Assembly (NCBI GenBank): GCA_965249035.1
Contig: CBDFKV010000007.1
Coordinates: forward strand, 1,612,001 to 1,676,000
Length of the DNA: 64,000 nucleotides
Direction: 5' to 3'
From: CBDFKV01 sp965249035
GTDB lineage: Bacteria > Pseudomonadota > Gammaproteobacteria > Arenicellales > Poriferihabitantaceae
Below the pieces are notes generated by a model. It worked only from the letters and a program-made list of their open reading frames with translations, was not told the DNA's origin and did not search any database. The translations under genes were made by a program, and so were the position numbers. Shown one piece after another: positions 26,842-36,085 of the stretch (positions are counted from its first letter, which is position 1; the number at the start of each line of letters is the position of its first letter).

Positions 26842-27906
26842 ATGTCTTCTGACGCCAATCCCAAGCAACGACGCGCCGTTGCGTTGATTTCCGGTGGCTT
26901 AGATTCTTTGCTAGCAGCCAAGGTTATGCTGGATCAAGGTATCCACGTCGAGGGAATTAACTTTTATACCGGCTTTTGCGTTGAGGGGCACACCCACGCG
27001 ATTCGCAATCAGGACGAAAAAAAACAAGCTAAAAAGCGTAATAACGCGCTGTGGGTAGCGGAACAGCTGGATATCAAACTGCACATCATCGACATCATCG
27101 AGCCGTATAAAGAAGTACTACTTAACCCCAAGCATGGCTACGGCGCGAACATGAACCCCTGCTTGGATTGCAAGATCTTTATGGTCAAAAAGGCGATGGA
27201 GTGGATGCACGAACATGATTTTGATTTTGTAATTACGGGCGAAGTGATTGGCCAGCGGCCCATGTCGCAGCGTAAAGACACCATGCCGGTCGTGCAGCGT
27301 GAATCGGGGATCAAGGACTTGCTCCTGCGCCCCTTGTGTGCAAAAAATCTGCCGGAAACGTTGCCAGAGCGCGAAGGCTGGGTCAATCGAGAGCAACTGC
27401 ACGACTTCTCAGGCCGTAATCGTAAACCGCAGATTGAACTGGTCAATCAGCTTGGCATTAAAGATTATGCTCAGCCGGCCGGTGGTTGCTGTTTTTTGAC
27501 CGATGCCAATTATTCGGCCAAGTTGGTGGATATGTGGGAGCACCGCTCCAGTCGCGACTACAGTCTGGATGACATCATTCTGCTGAAAGTTGGGCGCCAC
27601 CTACGTCCGAAGCCCCATTTTAAGATGATCGTCGCTCGCGATGCCGGCGAAACCAACTATTTGAGTGGCTACAAAAAACAATTCTCGCATCTGGTGATGA
27701 AATCACACGGCGGCCCTTTGACCCTGATTGAAGGTGATCTCCAAGAAGGTGATATTGAGCTAGCCGCCAGCATTGCTGCGCGTTTTGGACAAGGCCGCAG
27801 CGCGGATAGCGTGTTATTCCAGATTGGCACCCCCGACGGTGAAACCAAGCCGTTGGAAGTCGTTCCCATGCCCGCCGAGAAAATCGCCCAGGAATGGTAT
27901 GTCTAG
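26842..27906 (+). CDS. PP-loop ATPase, MnmA/ThiI-like putative RNA thiolase
   Basis: 354 residues. N-terminal ATP-binding PP-loop AVALISGGLDSLLAAKVMLD (about 12-31), then NMNPCLDCKIFMVKKAMEW (about 95-113, paired Cys) and DFVITGEVIGQRPMSQRKD (about 121-139), which resemble tRNA sulfurtransferases of the MnmA/ThiI group. GGCCFLTDANYSAKLVDMW (about 214-232) holds another Cys pair. The C-terminal third (KVGRHLRPKPHFKMIVARDA) resembles NFACT/DUF814-type nucleic-acid-binding modules. It overlaps by 8 bp with a TusA-like sulfur carrier, so sulfur transfer to RNA is the best inference. It is not the canonical mnmA; target base unknown. Confidence 0.7.
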   Translation: MSSDANPKQRRAVALISGGLDSLLAAKVMLDQGIHVEGINFYTGFCVEGHTHAIRNQDEKKQAKKRNNALWVAEQLDIKLHIIDIIEPYKEVLLNPKHGYGANMNPCLDCKIFMVKKAMEWMHEHDFDFVITGEVIGQRPMSQRKDTMPVVQRESGIKDLLLRPLCAKNLPETLPEREGWVNREQLHDFSGRNRKPQIELVNQLGIKDYAQPAGGCCFLTDANYSAKLVDMWEHRSSRDYSLDDIILLKVGRHLRPKPHFKMIVARDAGETNYLSGYKKQFSHLVMKSHGGPLTLIEGDLQEGDIELAASIAARFGQGRSADSVLFQIGTPDGETKPLEVVPMPAEKIAQEWYV

Positions 27907-28132
27907 TCACAAGTTGGACGCTCGCAACCTGATGTGTCCTTTGCCGGTCATCCGCGCGCAAGACAGAGTCGCCACCCTAGCACCCGGCGATCAACTGACG
28001 GTATACGCGACCGATCCCGGCGCGCTGAATGATATCCCTGCCTGGTGCCGGATTAACGGTCACCGCGTGATCGGACAAAGCCGAGAGGGGCGTGAGGTGA
28101 TGATTACGATTGAAGTCGGGGCGGCTGATTAA
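27899..28132 (+). CDS. TusA-like sulfur carrier protein
   Basis: 77 residues. The ATG at 27899 overlaps the PP-loop gene's stop codon by 8 bp (ATGTCTAG), implying coupled translation. The signature LDARNLMCPLPVIRAQDRVA (about 5-24) holds the CPxP motif whose Cys carries a persulfide in TusA/SirA/YeeD proteins. The following ATDPGALNDIPAWC matches the family's second half. It probably hands sulfur to the upstream ATPase for RNA thiolation. Another TusA or TusBCDE is not visible here. Confidence 0.88.
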   Translation: MSSHKLDARNLMCPLPVIRAQDRVATLAPGDQLTVYATDPGALNDIPAWCRINGHRVIGQSREGREVMITIEVGAAD

Positions 28133-28215
28133 GCCATCTTCCACAAATAAGTTACCGTTTAGGCTTTACAACGTGCTCTGTGAAAATTTCGAGAATCACG
28201 AGCCTTAGAGTATTT

Positions 28216-28221
28216 TATAAT
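28216..28221 (+). promoter_or_regulatory. Candidate -10 element (TATAAT) for the leu genes
   Basis: A perfect TATAAT lies 40 bases before the leuC ATG; no good -35 is visible at 16-18 bp, the best being GAATCA. Confidence 0.4.
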
Positions 28222-28261
28222 CGCGCGCTGTTTTAGTAATGATAACGATTGAGAATTACGC

Positions 28262-29665
28262 ATGAATCAGACCATGTACGACAAAATTTGGGACGCTCAT
28301 TTGGTGTATGAGAGTGAGGGCACCACGCCGCTGCTCTACGTCGACCGACACCTAATGCACGAAGTGACCAGCCCACAGGCATTCGAAGGATTAAAAGTCG
28401 CTGGGCGACCAGTGCGCAATAAGCACAGCATATTGGCAACCATGGACCATTGTGTTCCGACTAAGAATCGCGAACTACCAATTGCCGATCCGATTGCCAA
28501 AAAACAAATCGAAACCATGTCAGATAATTGCGCTACACACGATTTGAATCTCTACGACATGGCGAATGAAAACAACGGCGTCATCCACATTGTCGTACCC
28601 GAACACGGTTTTGTTCACCCTGGCATGACAGTTGTGTGTGGTGACAGCCATACCGCCACCCACGGCGCTTTTGGTGCATTAGCATTTGGCGTCGGCACTT
28701 CAGAAGTTGAGCACGTTTTAGCCACGCAAACCCTGCAACAGGAACGCTCAAAAACCATGAAGGTCGAAGTCAATGGTGAGCTATCTGAATATTGCACCGC
28801 TAAAGATATCGCTTTGGCGATTATTGGCAAAATAGGCACGTCGGGTGGTACTGGCTATGTGATTGAATTCACCGGAGATGCGGTCAAAAGCCTAACTATG
28901 GAAGGCCGAATGACGCTGTGCAATATGACCATTGAAGCGGGCGCCCGCGCGGGTTTAGTCGCACCCGATGAAAAAACTTACGCATTTCTAAAAGGCCGCG
29001 AATTCGCACCACAAGGTGAAGACTGGGATTTAGCGATGGCTTATTGGACCAGCTTGCCAAGTGACGAGGGCGCTGAGTTTGACGCAGTGGTTACGCTGAA
29101 TGCCGCAGACATTGTGCCGCAAGTCAGTTGGGGAACTTCACCTGAGCAAGTCGTTGGGGTTGATGGAAAAGTCCCCTCCCCAGATAGCTTTGCCAGCGAA
29201 GTTCAGCGCCAAGCCTGCGAGAACGCCTTGGCCTACATGGGTTTGGATGCGGGTACCCCGATGACCGATATTGCGATTGACTACGTCTTTATTGGCTCTT
29301 GCACCAATGGTCGGATCGAAGATTTTCGCGCGGCCGCCAAAATCACAGAAGGCACTCAAGTTGCGGACCATGTTACCGCCATCGCAGTGCCGGGGTCGTA
29401 TCGGGTTAAAAAGCAAGCCGAAGCAGAGGGTTTGGACAAAATCTTTCTGGATGCCGGCTGGGAATGGCGAGAACCAGGATGCTCCATGTGCTTAGCCATG
29501 AATGGAGACGAACTCAAACAAGAGCAGCGTTGTGCATCAACCTCAAACCGCAATTTTGAAGGCCGGCAAGGCAAGGGTGGACGTACGCATTTAGTCTCCC
29601 CCGCAATGGCCGCTGCGGCTGCCGCTAACGGCACCTTTACGGATATACGCCAAATCGAACAATAA
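28262..29665 (+). CDS. leuC: 3-isopropylmalate dehydratase large subunit
   Basis: 467 residues. With LeuD isomerises 2- to 3-isopropylmalate via a 4Fe-4S cluster. Motifs: KIWDAHLVYESEG (about 8-20), LMHEVTSPQAFEGLK (about 31-45), ATMDHCVPTKNR (about 59-70), VVCGDSHTATHGAFGALAFG (about 123-142) and the cluster ligands in FIGSCTNGRIEDFRAA (about 344-359) and EPGCSMCLAMNGDEL (about 405-419). Standard length. It is followed by leuD after 19 bp. leuB is not adjacent, unlike the usual leuCDB order. Confidence 0.97.
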   Translation: MNQTMYDKIWDAHLVYESEGTTPLLYVDRHLMHEVTSPQAFEGLKVAGRPVRNKHSILATMDHCVPTKNRELPIADPIAKKQIETMSDNCATHDLNLYDMANENNGVIHIVVPEHGFVHPGMTVVCGDSHTATHGAFGALAFGVGTSEVEHVLATQTLQQERSKTMKVEVNGELSEYCTAKDIALAIIGKIGTSGGTGYVIEFTGDAVKSLTMEGRMTLCNMTIEAGARAGLVAPDEKTYAFLKGREFAPQGEDWDLAMAYWTSLPSDEGAEFDAVVTLNAADIVPQVSWGTSPEQVVGVDGKVPSPDSFASEVQRQACENALAYMGLDAGTPMTDIAIDYVFIGSCTNGRIEDFRAAAKITEGTQVADHVTAIAVPGSYRVKKQAEAEGLDKIFLDAGWEWREPGCSMCLAMNGDELKQEQRCASTSNRNFEGRQGKGGRTHLVSPAMAAAAAANGTFTDIRQIEQ

Positions 29666-29684
29666 GCACCAGACAAAATTCACC

Positions 29685-30305
29685 ATGCAAAAATATACGA
29701 AACATACGAGTGTCGCTGCCTTGCTTAACCGTAGCAATGTTGACACGGACCAAATCATTCCCAAGCAATTCTTAAAGAAAGTTGAGCGTAGCGGTTTTGG
29801 CGTGCACCTGTTTCATGACTGGCGCTACCACGAAGATGGCAGCGATAACCCCAGTTTTGAGCTGAATCACCCGGCATTTCGCGGCGCTAAAATTCTGGTG
29901 GCGGGGGAAAACTTTGGCTGCGGTTCATCGCGCGAGCACGCACCGTGGGCGATTGAGGACTATGGATTTAACACGATCATCTCAAGCAGTTACGCTGATA
30001 TATTCTTTAGCAACTGTTTTAAAAATGGCATTTTGCCGATCACAGTTGACCACAAAACCTTAGCCACTTTGATGGCTGAAATATCTGCCAAACCGGGCAC
30101 CCAGTTTAGCGTAGACCTTGAAGCCCAAACCGTCAGCACTGAGGTGGGTACGGTGGTTGAATTTGCAGTAGACCCCGTGCGCAAAAACAATTTAATCAAC
30201 GGGCTCGACGATATCGGGCTTTCAATGCGCCAGATTGATCACATTGATGCGTTTGAAGCCAAACAAAAACAAGCCATGCCCTGGCTGTGGCGACATGCCT
30301 CTTAG
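29685..30305 (+). CDS. leuD: 3-isopropylmalate dehydratase small subunit
   Basis: 206 residues, the normal size. Swivelling domain partner of LeuC. Signatures: RSNVDTDQIIPKQFLKKVER (about 17-36), GFGVHLFHDWRY (about 38-49), ILVAGENFGCGSSREHAPWA (about 70-89, substrate loop) and NTIISSSYADIFFSNCFKNG (about 94-113). Lies between leuC and the LeuA2-type synthase, and is presumably cotranscribed with both. Confidence 0.97.
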   Translation: MQKYTKHTSVAALLNRSNVDTDQIIPKQFLKKVERSGFGVHLFHDWRYHEDGSDNPSFELNHPAFRGAKILVAGENFGCGSSREHAPWAIEDYGFNTIISSSYADIFFSNCFKNGILPITVDHKTLATLMAEISAKPGTQFSVDLEAQTVSTEVGTVVEFAVDPVRKNNLINGLDDIGLSMRQIDHIDAFEAKQKQAMPWLWRHAS

Positions 30306-30347
30306 CGCCCCAATCAGCCCAAATCACTAGGCTAAAAACCCATTACT

Positions 30348-31880
30348 ATGTCCGCCCGCCGACACATCGCCTTAATGGACACCACGCTACGTGATGGTGA
30401 ACAAACCGAGGGCGTGTCGTTTACGCCAGCTGAAAAGGTCAACATCGCCAAGGCTTTACTTAATTCGCTGCGGATTGATCGCATAGAGGTGGCGTCCGCG
30501 CGTGTTTCTGACGGCGAACAACTCGCCGTTGCCAGCCTCAACCAGTGGGCCAGAAAAGCAGGCTTAGACGACCGGATCGAAGTGCTCGGCTTTATCGACC
30601 ACACCCGTAGCGTGGATTGGATTTGTGAAGCAGGCGGCAAAGTGATCAACCTACTGACTAAGGGCAGCGAAAAACATTGCTGGGAGCAATTAGGCAAAGA
30701 TTTAACAGCGCACGTTGCAGACATCAAACGCACGGTTGAATACGCGCTCGAGAAAAACCTCAAGGTCAACGTCTACCTCGAGGATTGGTCGAATGGCTAT
30801 TGTGACAGCCCAGATTACGTTTTTGGCCTACTGGATGCGCTCAAAAATATGGGCATTTCGCACTTTATGCTGCCCGATACGCTGGGAGTGATGTCTCCAG
30901 ACGAGGTGTATTCCAGCCTCAGCGATATGTGTGCACGTTATCCGAGCTTGCCCTTTGATTTCCACCCGCATAATGACTATGGCTTAGCGGTGGCTAACTC
31001 GATGGCGGCGGTGCGCGCCGGGGTCAATACCATTCACTGCACGGTAAATTGCCTGGGAGAGCGCGCAGGTAACGCTTCTGTCGCTGAATTAGCGGCGGTA
31101 TTAAAAGATAAAATGGGCATGGATGTCTCCATTGACGAAACACGCATCGTTCATCTCAGTAATTTAGTCGCAAATTTTTCTGGTAAACGGGTCGCGGCCA
31201 ATGCGCCGATTGTGGGTACTGATGTGTTTACCCAGACCGCCGGAATCCACGCCGACGGTGATCAAAAAGGTGATCTGTATAAAACCAAGCTCAGCCCGGA
31301 ACGTTTTGCGCGCGAGCGTAGCTATGCCTTGGGCAAGCTGAGTGGCAAGGCGTCGCTGACAAAAAATCTGGAAGCCTTAGGCCTTAGCTTGTCCGAAGAA
31401 AAGCAAGACAAAGTGCTAAAGCGAATTATCAAATTAGGGGATTCCAAGCAGCGTATTTCTACGGATGACTTGCCTTTCATCATCGCCGACGTATTGGAAA
31501 GCAAGGACTACCATCACATTGAGCTATTGAATTGCTCGATCGCCAGCAAACTCGACGAAGAAACGGTGGTCAGTATTAAAGTAACTATTAACGGCCAAAC
31601 TCATCGATCTGAAGGCCACGGAAACGGCGGTTTTGATGCGTTTATCGACGCCATCAAGAAGGTACTTCCCGCACACAATATCACTTTGCCCGAACTTACC
31701 GACTACGAAGTACATATTCCCAAGGGTGGTAACACCGACGCACTGACTGAGTGTATTACGAGCTGGAAAGACAGCGACGGCAAGCTGATCAAAACCCGTG
31801 GTTTGCATGCCAATCAAGTGTATGCGGCAGTGCATGCTGCGCTACGCATCATTAATATCCAGCTACACGACGCGCAATAA
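30348..31880 (+). CDS. 2-isopropylmalate synthase, LeuA2-type
   Basis: 510 residues. HMGL-like TIM barrel: LMDTTLRDGEQTEGVSFTPA (about 9-28), RIDRIEVASARVSDGE (about 41-56), NVYLEDWSNGYCDSPDYVFG (about 137-156), FDFHPHNDYGLAVANSMAAV (about 202-221) and HCTVNCLGERAGNASVAELA (about 227-246). A C-terminal LeuA regulatory-type domain (about 385-510) ends HANQVYAAVHAALRI. The RVSDGE/LLTKGSEKH and VYLEDWSNG motifs match the Bacteroidetes-style subgroup rather than the common proteobacterial LeuA. It should condense ketoisovalerate and acetyl-CoA; homocitrate or citramalate activity is an alternative. Position after leuCD supports leucine synthesis. Confidence 0.85.
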   Translation: MSARRHIALMDTTLRDGEQTEGVSFTPAEKVNIAKALLNSLRIDRIEVASARVSDGEQLAVASLNQWARKAGLDDRIEVLGFIDHTRSVDWICEAGGKVINLLTKGSEKHCWEQLGKDLTAHVADIKRTVEYALEKNLKVNVYLEDWSNGYCDSPDYVFGLLDALKNMGISHFMLPDTLGVMSPDEVYSSLSDMCARYPSLPFDFHPHNDYGLAVANSMAAVRAGVNTIHCTVNCLGERAGNASVAELAAVLKDKMGMDVSIDETRIVHLSNLVANFSGKRVAANAPIVGTDVFTQTAGIHADGDQKGDLYKTKLSPERFARERSYALGKLSGKASLTKNLEALGLSLSEEKQDKVLKRIIKLGDSKQRISTDDLPFIIADVLESKDYHHIELLNCSIASKLDEETVVSIKVTINGQTHRSEGHGNGGFDAFIDAIKKVLPAHNITLPELTDYEVHIPKGGNTDALTECITSWKDSDGKLIKTRGLHANQVYAAVHAALRIINIQLHDAQ

Positions 31881-32036
31881 TCCGAGCCAATAGCTAGCCA
31901 ATATCGCCAAGCTTTTGGCTCTCGAATGATGTCGCTCCTCGGCACTATTGACGTCACATTCGGCAATAAGCACGATTTTGACGCTAAAAACAGCAACTCC
32001 CCCTTTCTGCTTATAAACATCATGCTCGCGAGCGCC

Positions 32037-32042
32037 TATAAT
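32037..32042 (+). promoter_or_regulatory. TATAAT just upstream of pgi
   Basis: The hexamer lies only 7 bases before the pgi ATG (context CGCCTATAATCG), with TTATAA at 32011-32016. If used, transcription would begin at or near the ATG, giving a leaderless mRNA. Confidence 0.3.
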
Positions 32043-32049
32043 CGCTGGC

Positions 32050-33684
32050 ATGGCAGAAATCGACAAACAACCCCTAAAACAGCATTTTCAGGCAATAAAA
32101 CATCTGAAAATGCGCGATTTGTTCGCAGCTGAGCCCAATCGCTTTGAGCAGTTTTCGCTTAAACACGATGGCGTGCTGCTGGATTTCTCCAAAAACCAGA
32201 TCACCGAGCAAACGCTGTCCCTGCTGATTCGATACGCCGAACAAGCCAAGCTGACTGACTGGCGCGATAAAATGTTCAGCGGCGAGGCAATTAATCACAC
32301 CGAAGGCCGGGCTGTGTTACACACCGCCTTGCGTAATCGCTCCAATAATCCGGTTTATGTGGATGGTGACGACGTCATGCCCGCAGTCAATCACGAGCTT
32401 GACCGAATGAGCGCATTTTGTGATCAAGTGCGTGGCGGTGAGTGGCTTGGTTACACCGGCAAAACCATCAGGAATATCGTCAACATAGGCATTGGTGGCT
32501 CTGACCTTGGGCCAGCATTCGTGGTAGAAGCACTGTATCCCTATCGCCATGACCGCATGCGGTTTCATTTTGTCTCCAACGTCGATAGCGAGCATATCCA
32601 CGAACATTTACGTCAGGTTGACGCGGAAACCACTTTATTCATCGTTGCCTCAAAGACGTTTACCACCATCGAGACCATGACCAATGCCCATACAGCGCGG
32701 CGATGGTTTCTGGAGCAAGTGGGTGATGAAGCGGCCATCGCCAAGCACTTTGTTGCGGTATCGACCAATGCAGCTGACGTCAAAGCCTTTGGCATTGATG
32801 CGGATAATATGTTTGAATTTTGGGACTGGGTCGGTGGGCGCTATTCGCTGTGGTCAGCCATTGGTTTGCCGATTATGCTGTCGATCGGCCCCGCACAATT
32901 CTTGCAGCTGCTGGGCGGCGCGCATAGCATGGATAAGCACTTTCAAACCGCACCGCTGCGCCAAAATATCCCGGTTATTCTGGGCTTATTGCGGTATTGG
33001 TACGGCACATTTTTTAATTCGCACTCGCATGTCATCCTGCCCTACGAGCATTTACTACGCAGCCTGCCAGACTATTTGCAGCAAACCGATATGGAAAGCA
33101 ACGGCAAATCGGTTGACCGCGATGGTAAGTTTATCGACTACCCGACCGGCCCGATCATCTGGGGACAAAGCGGCATTAACGGCCAGCATGCGTTTTATCA
33201 ATTGCTGCATCAAGGTACGCGCGCGATTACCGCCGACTTCATTATCGCCCTAACAGCGCAAAACGAGCTGGGTAATCACCGCGATATTTTATTCGCCAAC
33301 TTTCTCGCCCAAACTGAGGCACTAATGCGTGGCCGTACCGCAGAGGAAACCGAAGCACAACTCAGCCAACAAGGCATTCATGGTGATGACGCAGAAAAGC
33401 TGTTGCCGTATATGCTTTTTGCAGGTAACCACCCGACCAATTCAATTATTCTCGATTCAGTGACACCGCACACGCTAGGTGCATTGATTGCGCTGTACGA
33501 ACACAAGATTTTCACTCAGGGTGTGCTGCTGAATATCAATTCCTTTGACCAGTGGGGGGTAGAGTTTGGCAAAACCTTAACTCAGTCCATTTTACCTGAG
33601 CTGCGTAATGACGAGCCATTGCGCCATGATGGCTCAACCAACGCAATAATCGAACACTACCGCAGACTAAACGCTGATTCTTAA
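32050..33684 (+). CDS. pgi: Glucose-6-phosphate isomerase
   Basis: 544 residues. Interconverts glucose-6-P and fructose-6-P. Signatures: NIGIGGSDLGPAFVVEAL (about 141-158), VASKTFTTIETMTNA (about 199-213), WDWVGGRYSLWSAIGLPIML (about 258-277), LPDYLQQTDMESNGKSVDRD (about 338-357) and FDQWGVEFGKTLTQSILPEL (about 499-518, catalytic Lys). The N-terminus lines up with other bacterial Pgi. First gene of the glycogen/glucan run; glk follows after 2 bp. It lets fructose-6-P from gluconeogenesis feed glycogen, and glycogen glucose enter glycolysis. Confidence 0.97.
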   Translation: MAEIDKQPLKQHFQAIKHLKMRDLFAAEPNRFEQFSLKHDGVLLDFSKNQITEQTLSLLIRYAEQAKLTDWRDKMFSGEAINHTEGRAVLHTALRNRSNNPVYVDGDDVMPAVNHELDRMSAFCDQVRGGEWLGYTGKTIRNIVNIGIGGSDLGPAFVVEALYPYRHDRMRFHFVSNVDSEHIHEHLRQVDAETTLFIVASKTFTTIETMTNAHTARRWFLEQVGDEAAIAKHFVAVSTNAADVKAFGIDADNMFEFWDWVGGRYSLWSAIGLPIMLSIGPAQFLQLLGGAHSMDKHFQTAPLRQNIPVILGLLRYWYGTFFNSHSHVILPYEHLLRSLPDYLQQTDMESNGKSVDRDGKFIDYPTGPIIWGQSGINGQHAFYQLLHQGTRAITADFIIALTAQNELGNHRDILFANFLAQTEALMRGRTAEETEAQLSQQGIHGDDAEKLLPYMLFAGNHPTNSIILDSVTPHTLGALIALYEHKIFTQGVLLNINSFDQWGVEFGKTLTQSILPELRNDEPLRHDGSTNAIIEHYRRLNADS

Positions 33685-33686
33685 GC

Positions 33687-34721
33687 ATGACCACCCGCCC
33701 ATTTTTTATTGCTGATGATCTGGTGCCCAACCAAACCCGCCATCAGCGGCTGGAAATTCATGCCGATATTGGCGGCACCTATTCGCGTTTTCGGCTGGTA
33801 TTAGCTAGGCAGCCCCTGACTAATCAAGCCCTGGCCGAACAGCGTTACACCAATTCTGATTTCGACAGGTTTACGCAGGTACTTGATGAATTCATAAAAC
33901 GCCATGAAGTCGATACCCATGCCTGCGATTTTGTTGCGGCAATCGCTGGGCCAATCGCTGGGTCAACAGAGCGGCAGCGCTGCAACCTAACTAATATCGA
34001 TTGGACGATTGATGCGGCTAACTTACAACGCCAATACGGGTTTAGCCATGCGCTACTACTCAACGATCTGGAAAGTGCGGCCTTTGGCGTGCTCAGCGAA
34101 CCTCTGACACACACCGTCATTAATTCTGGACAGATGGCTGACGAAGGGGTTGCGCTAGTGGTCGGCATTGGAACCGGCTTAGGTATGGCTTACGCATTCC
34201 GCCATGCCGACACGCTGAGTGTATTTGCCAGTGAAGGTGGGCATATTGCCTTTAGCCCGCGCAACTCGATACTGACGCAGATTAGTCAACAGCTCAGCCC
34301 TGACAATCAGCCATTAAGCTACGAAGATTTGTTATCTGGCTCAGGCATCGAAGATATATATAAAACACTACAGCCCAACACCCAGCCGCTGGATGCTGCC
34401 AGCATTTCAGCCTTGGCACATCAAGGCCATCCGCTGGCGGAGCAAACCTTGGTCATCTTTGCCGATCTCTGCGCGGCCTACCTGGCCAATCTGGCACTGG
34501 CTTTTCGACCAACGATGGGCATTCACTTGATCGGTGGCGTTACCGCCAAAAACAGCCAGTGGCTGCAAGGCAGACATTTTGTTGAAGCTTTTACCCGTCA
34601 CCAACACATGACCCATTTACTCGAAAAAACCACCGTCCGGCTCTACGAGCAGCAAGACTTCGGCTTAAAAGGCGCTGCGATTGCGCTCAACACACTCAAT
34701 GGGGGAGGCTCCCATGACTAA
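33687..34721 (+). CDS. glk: Glucokinase
   Basis: 344 residues, E. coli Glk-type rather than ROK. ATP-binding LEIHADIGGTYSRFRLVLA (about 22-40), DFVAAIAGPIAGSTERQRCN (about 81-100), LLNDLESAAFGVLSE (about 127-141), VVGIGTGLGMAYAF (about 158-171) and FASEGGHIAFSPRN (about 178-191). Phosphorylates free glucose released by MalQ/GH57 activity. An N-terminal extension of about 20 residues is unusual but may be due to a later true start. Translationally coupled: glgC starts 8 bp before its stop. Confidence 0.93.
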   Translation: MTTRPFFIADDLVPNQTRHQRLEIHADIGGTYSRFRLVLARQPLTNQALAEQRYTNSDFDRFTQVLDEFIKRHEVDTHACDFVAAIAGPIAGSTERQRCNLTNIDWTIDAANLQRQYGFSHALLLNDLESAAFGVLSEPLTHTVINSGQMADEGVALVVGIGTGLGMAYAFRHADTLSVFASEGGHIAFSPRNSILTQISQQLSPDNQPLSYEDLLSGSGIEDIYKTLQPNTQPLDAASISALAHQGHPLAEQTLVIFADLCAAYLANLALAFRPTMGIHLIGGVTAKNSQWLQGRHFVEAFTRHQHMTHLLEKTTVRLYEQQDFGLKGAAIALNTLNGGGSHD

Positions 34722-36030
34722 CACTTCCAAAACACAACGCTCTGGCGAACGCCACACCATGAACCCACGTAAAGCGAATCGAATTCGTCGTGATACCTTA
34801 GTGTTAGTACTCGCCGGTGGCGCAGGTTCACGACTCCAAGGCCTGACAAAATGGCGCGCCAAACCGGGTGTTCCGTTTGGTGGCAAATACCGTATCATTG
34901 ATTTCGCACTCTCCAATTGCATCAACTCGGGCATACGCCGTATCGGTGTGCTGACGCAATATAAATCACACTCGCTGATTCGGCATTTGCAACGCGGCTG
35001 GAATTTTTTGCGCCATGAAATCGGTGAATTTGTAGAGGTAATTCCAGCCCAGCAACGCACTGCTGATAAGCAATGGTACAAGGGCACTGCCGATGCAATT
35101 TACCAAAACCTGGATATTCTGAACCAGCACAATCCTAAATATGTCTTGATCCTCGGTGGCGATCATATTTACACCATGGACTATTCCTACATGCTAGCCA
35201 CCCACGTTGAACGCGACGCCGATATCACTGTTGGCTGCATTGAAGTACCCATCGAAGAAGCCAACGAATTTGGCGTGATGTCGGTCGATGATAGTTATCA
35301 AATCCAAGAATTTTCCGAAAAGCCCGCCCACCCACAGCCCGTCCCTGGCAAGCCTGACAAGGCTTTGGCATCGATGGGCATCTATATTTTTTCCAAACGA
35401 AAGTTGGTGCAATTGTTAATGGAAGACGCTGAAAAAACGGAAACCAGCCACGATTTTGGCAAGGACATCATTCCGCAAAATGTCGCTGACCCCAATGCAA
35501 AGGTCGTGGCTTACCCGTTCCAGGATGAGAAGGGCAACCCTGCCTATTGGCGTGACGTTGGCTCGGTTGATTCGTACTGGGAAGCGAATATGGAGCTGTG
35601 CTCAGTTGAACCGCAATTGAATTTATACAGCCGAGACTGGCCGATCTGGACTTACCAAACCCAGCAACCACCGGCAAAATTTATTTTTGACGATGAGAAA
35701 CGCCGCGGCGAAGCGATTGATTCGCTCGTTTCCGCGGGTTGTATTATTTCTGGCGCACGAGTCAAACGCTCCATCATTTTCTCTTCGTGTCGGGTCGGTG
35801 AAGAATCTCTGGTCAAGGATTCGGTGATATTGCCCAAAGTGCAGATTGGGAAAAACTGCACAATCACTAACGCCATCATCGACAAAAGCTGCCGCATCGC
35901 AGATGGACTAGAGATTGGCGTCAACCCGGAAGAGGATGCCAAGCTTTACCACCTGACTGAAAAAGGCATCGTTCTGGTCACCCCCGGCATGTTGGGTCAA
36001 GACTTGTTTTTCGATGATTTACTGAGGTAA
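34714..36030 (+). CDS. glgC: Glucose-1-phosphate adenylyltransferase
   Basis: 438 residues from the ATG at 34714, selected over an ORF start at 34681 because GGGGGAGG precedes it and the frame overlaps glk by 8 bp. Makes ADP-glucose, the committed glycogen precursor. Motifs: LVLAGGAGSRLQGLTKWRAK (about 29-48), RIIDFALSNCINSGIRRIGV (about 59-78), GTADAIYQNLDIL, LILGGDHIYTMDYSYMLA (about 146-163), FSEKP and YWRDVGSVDSYWEAN (about 269-283). C-terminal left-handed helix domain is present. Allosterically controlled by glycolytic intermediates in most bacteria. Confidence 0.97.
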   Translation: MTNTSKTQRSGERHTMNPRKANRIRRDTLVLVLAGGAGSRLQGLTKWRAKPGVPFGGKYRIIDFALSNCINSGIRRIGVLTQYKSHSLIRHLQRGWNFLRHEIGEFVEVIPAQQRTADKQWYKGTADAIYQNLDILNQHNPKYVLILGGDHIYTMDYSYMLATHVERDADITVGCIEVPIEEANEFGVMSVDDSYQIQEFSEKPAHPQPVPGKPDKALASMGIYIFSKRKLVQLLMEDAEKTETSHDFGKDIIPQNVADPNAKVVAYPFQDEKGNPAYWRDVGSVDSYWEANMELCSVEPQLNLYSRDWPIWTYQTQQPPAKFIFDDEKRRGEAIDSLVSAGCIISGARVKRSIIFSSCRVGEESLVKDSVILPKVQIGKNCTITNAIIDKSCRIADGLEIGVNPEEDAKLYHLTEKGIVLVTPGMLGQDLFFDDLLR

Positions 36031-36079
36031 TCATGACCTGGACGGGTGGAAACAGGCTGAGATGCCCGACAATCTCGCC

Positions 36080-36085
36080 TATAAT
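36080..36085 (+). promoter_or_regulatory. Candidate -10 element before the GH57 gene
   Basis: TATAAT in the same CGCCTATAATC context as at pgi, within the 159-bp gap between glgC and the GH57 gene, the largest in the cluster. It may give a second transcription start. Confidence 0.35.

Noticed and set aside
28241..28259. Fur-box-like GATAACGATTGAGAAT near leuC
   Set aside because: Only one half-site fits well and leucine genes are not expected Fur targets.
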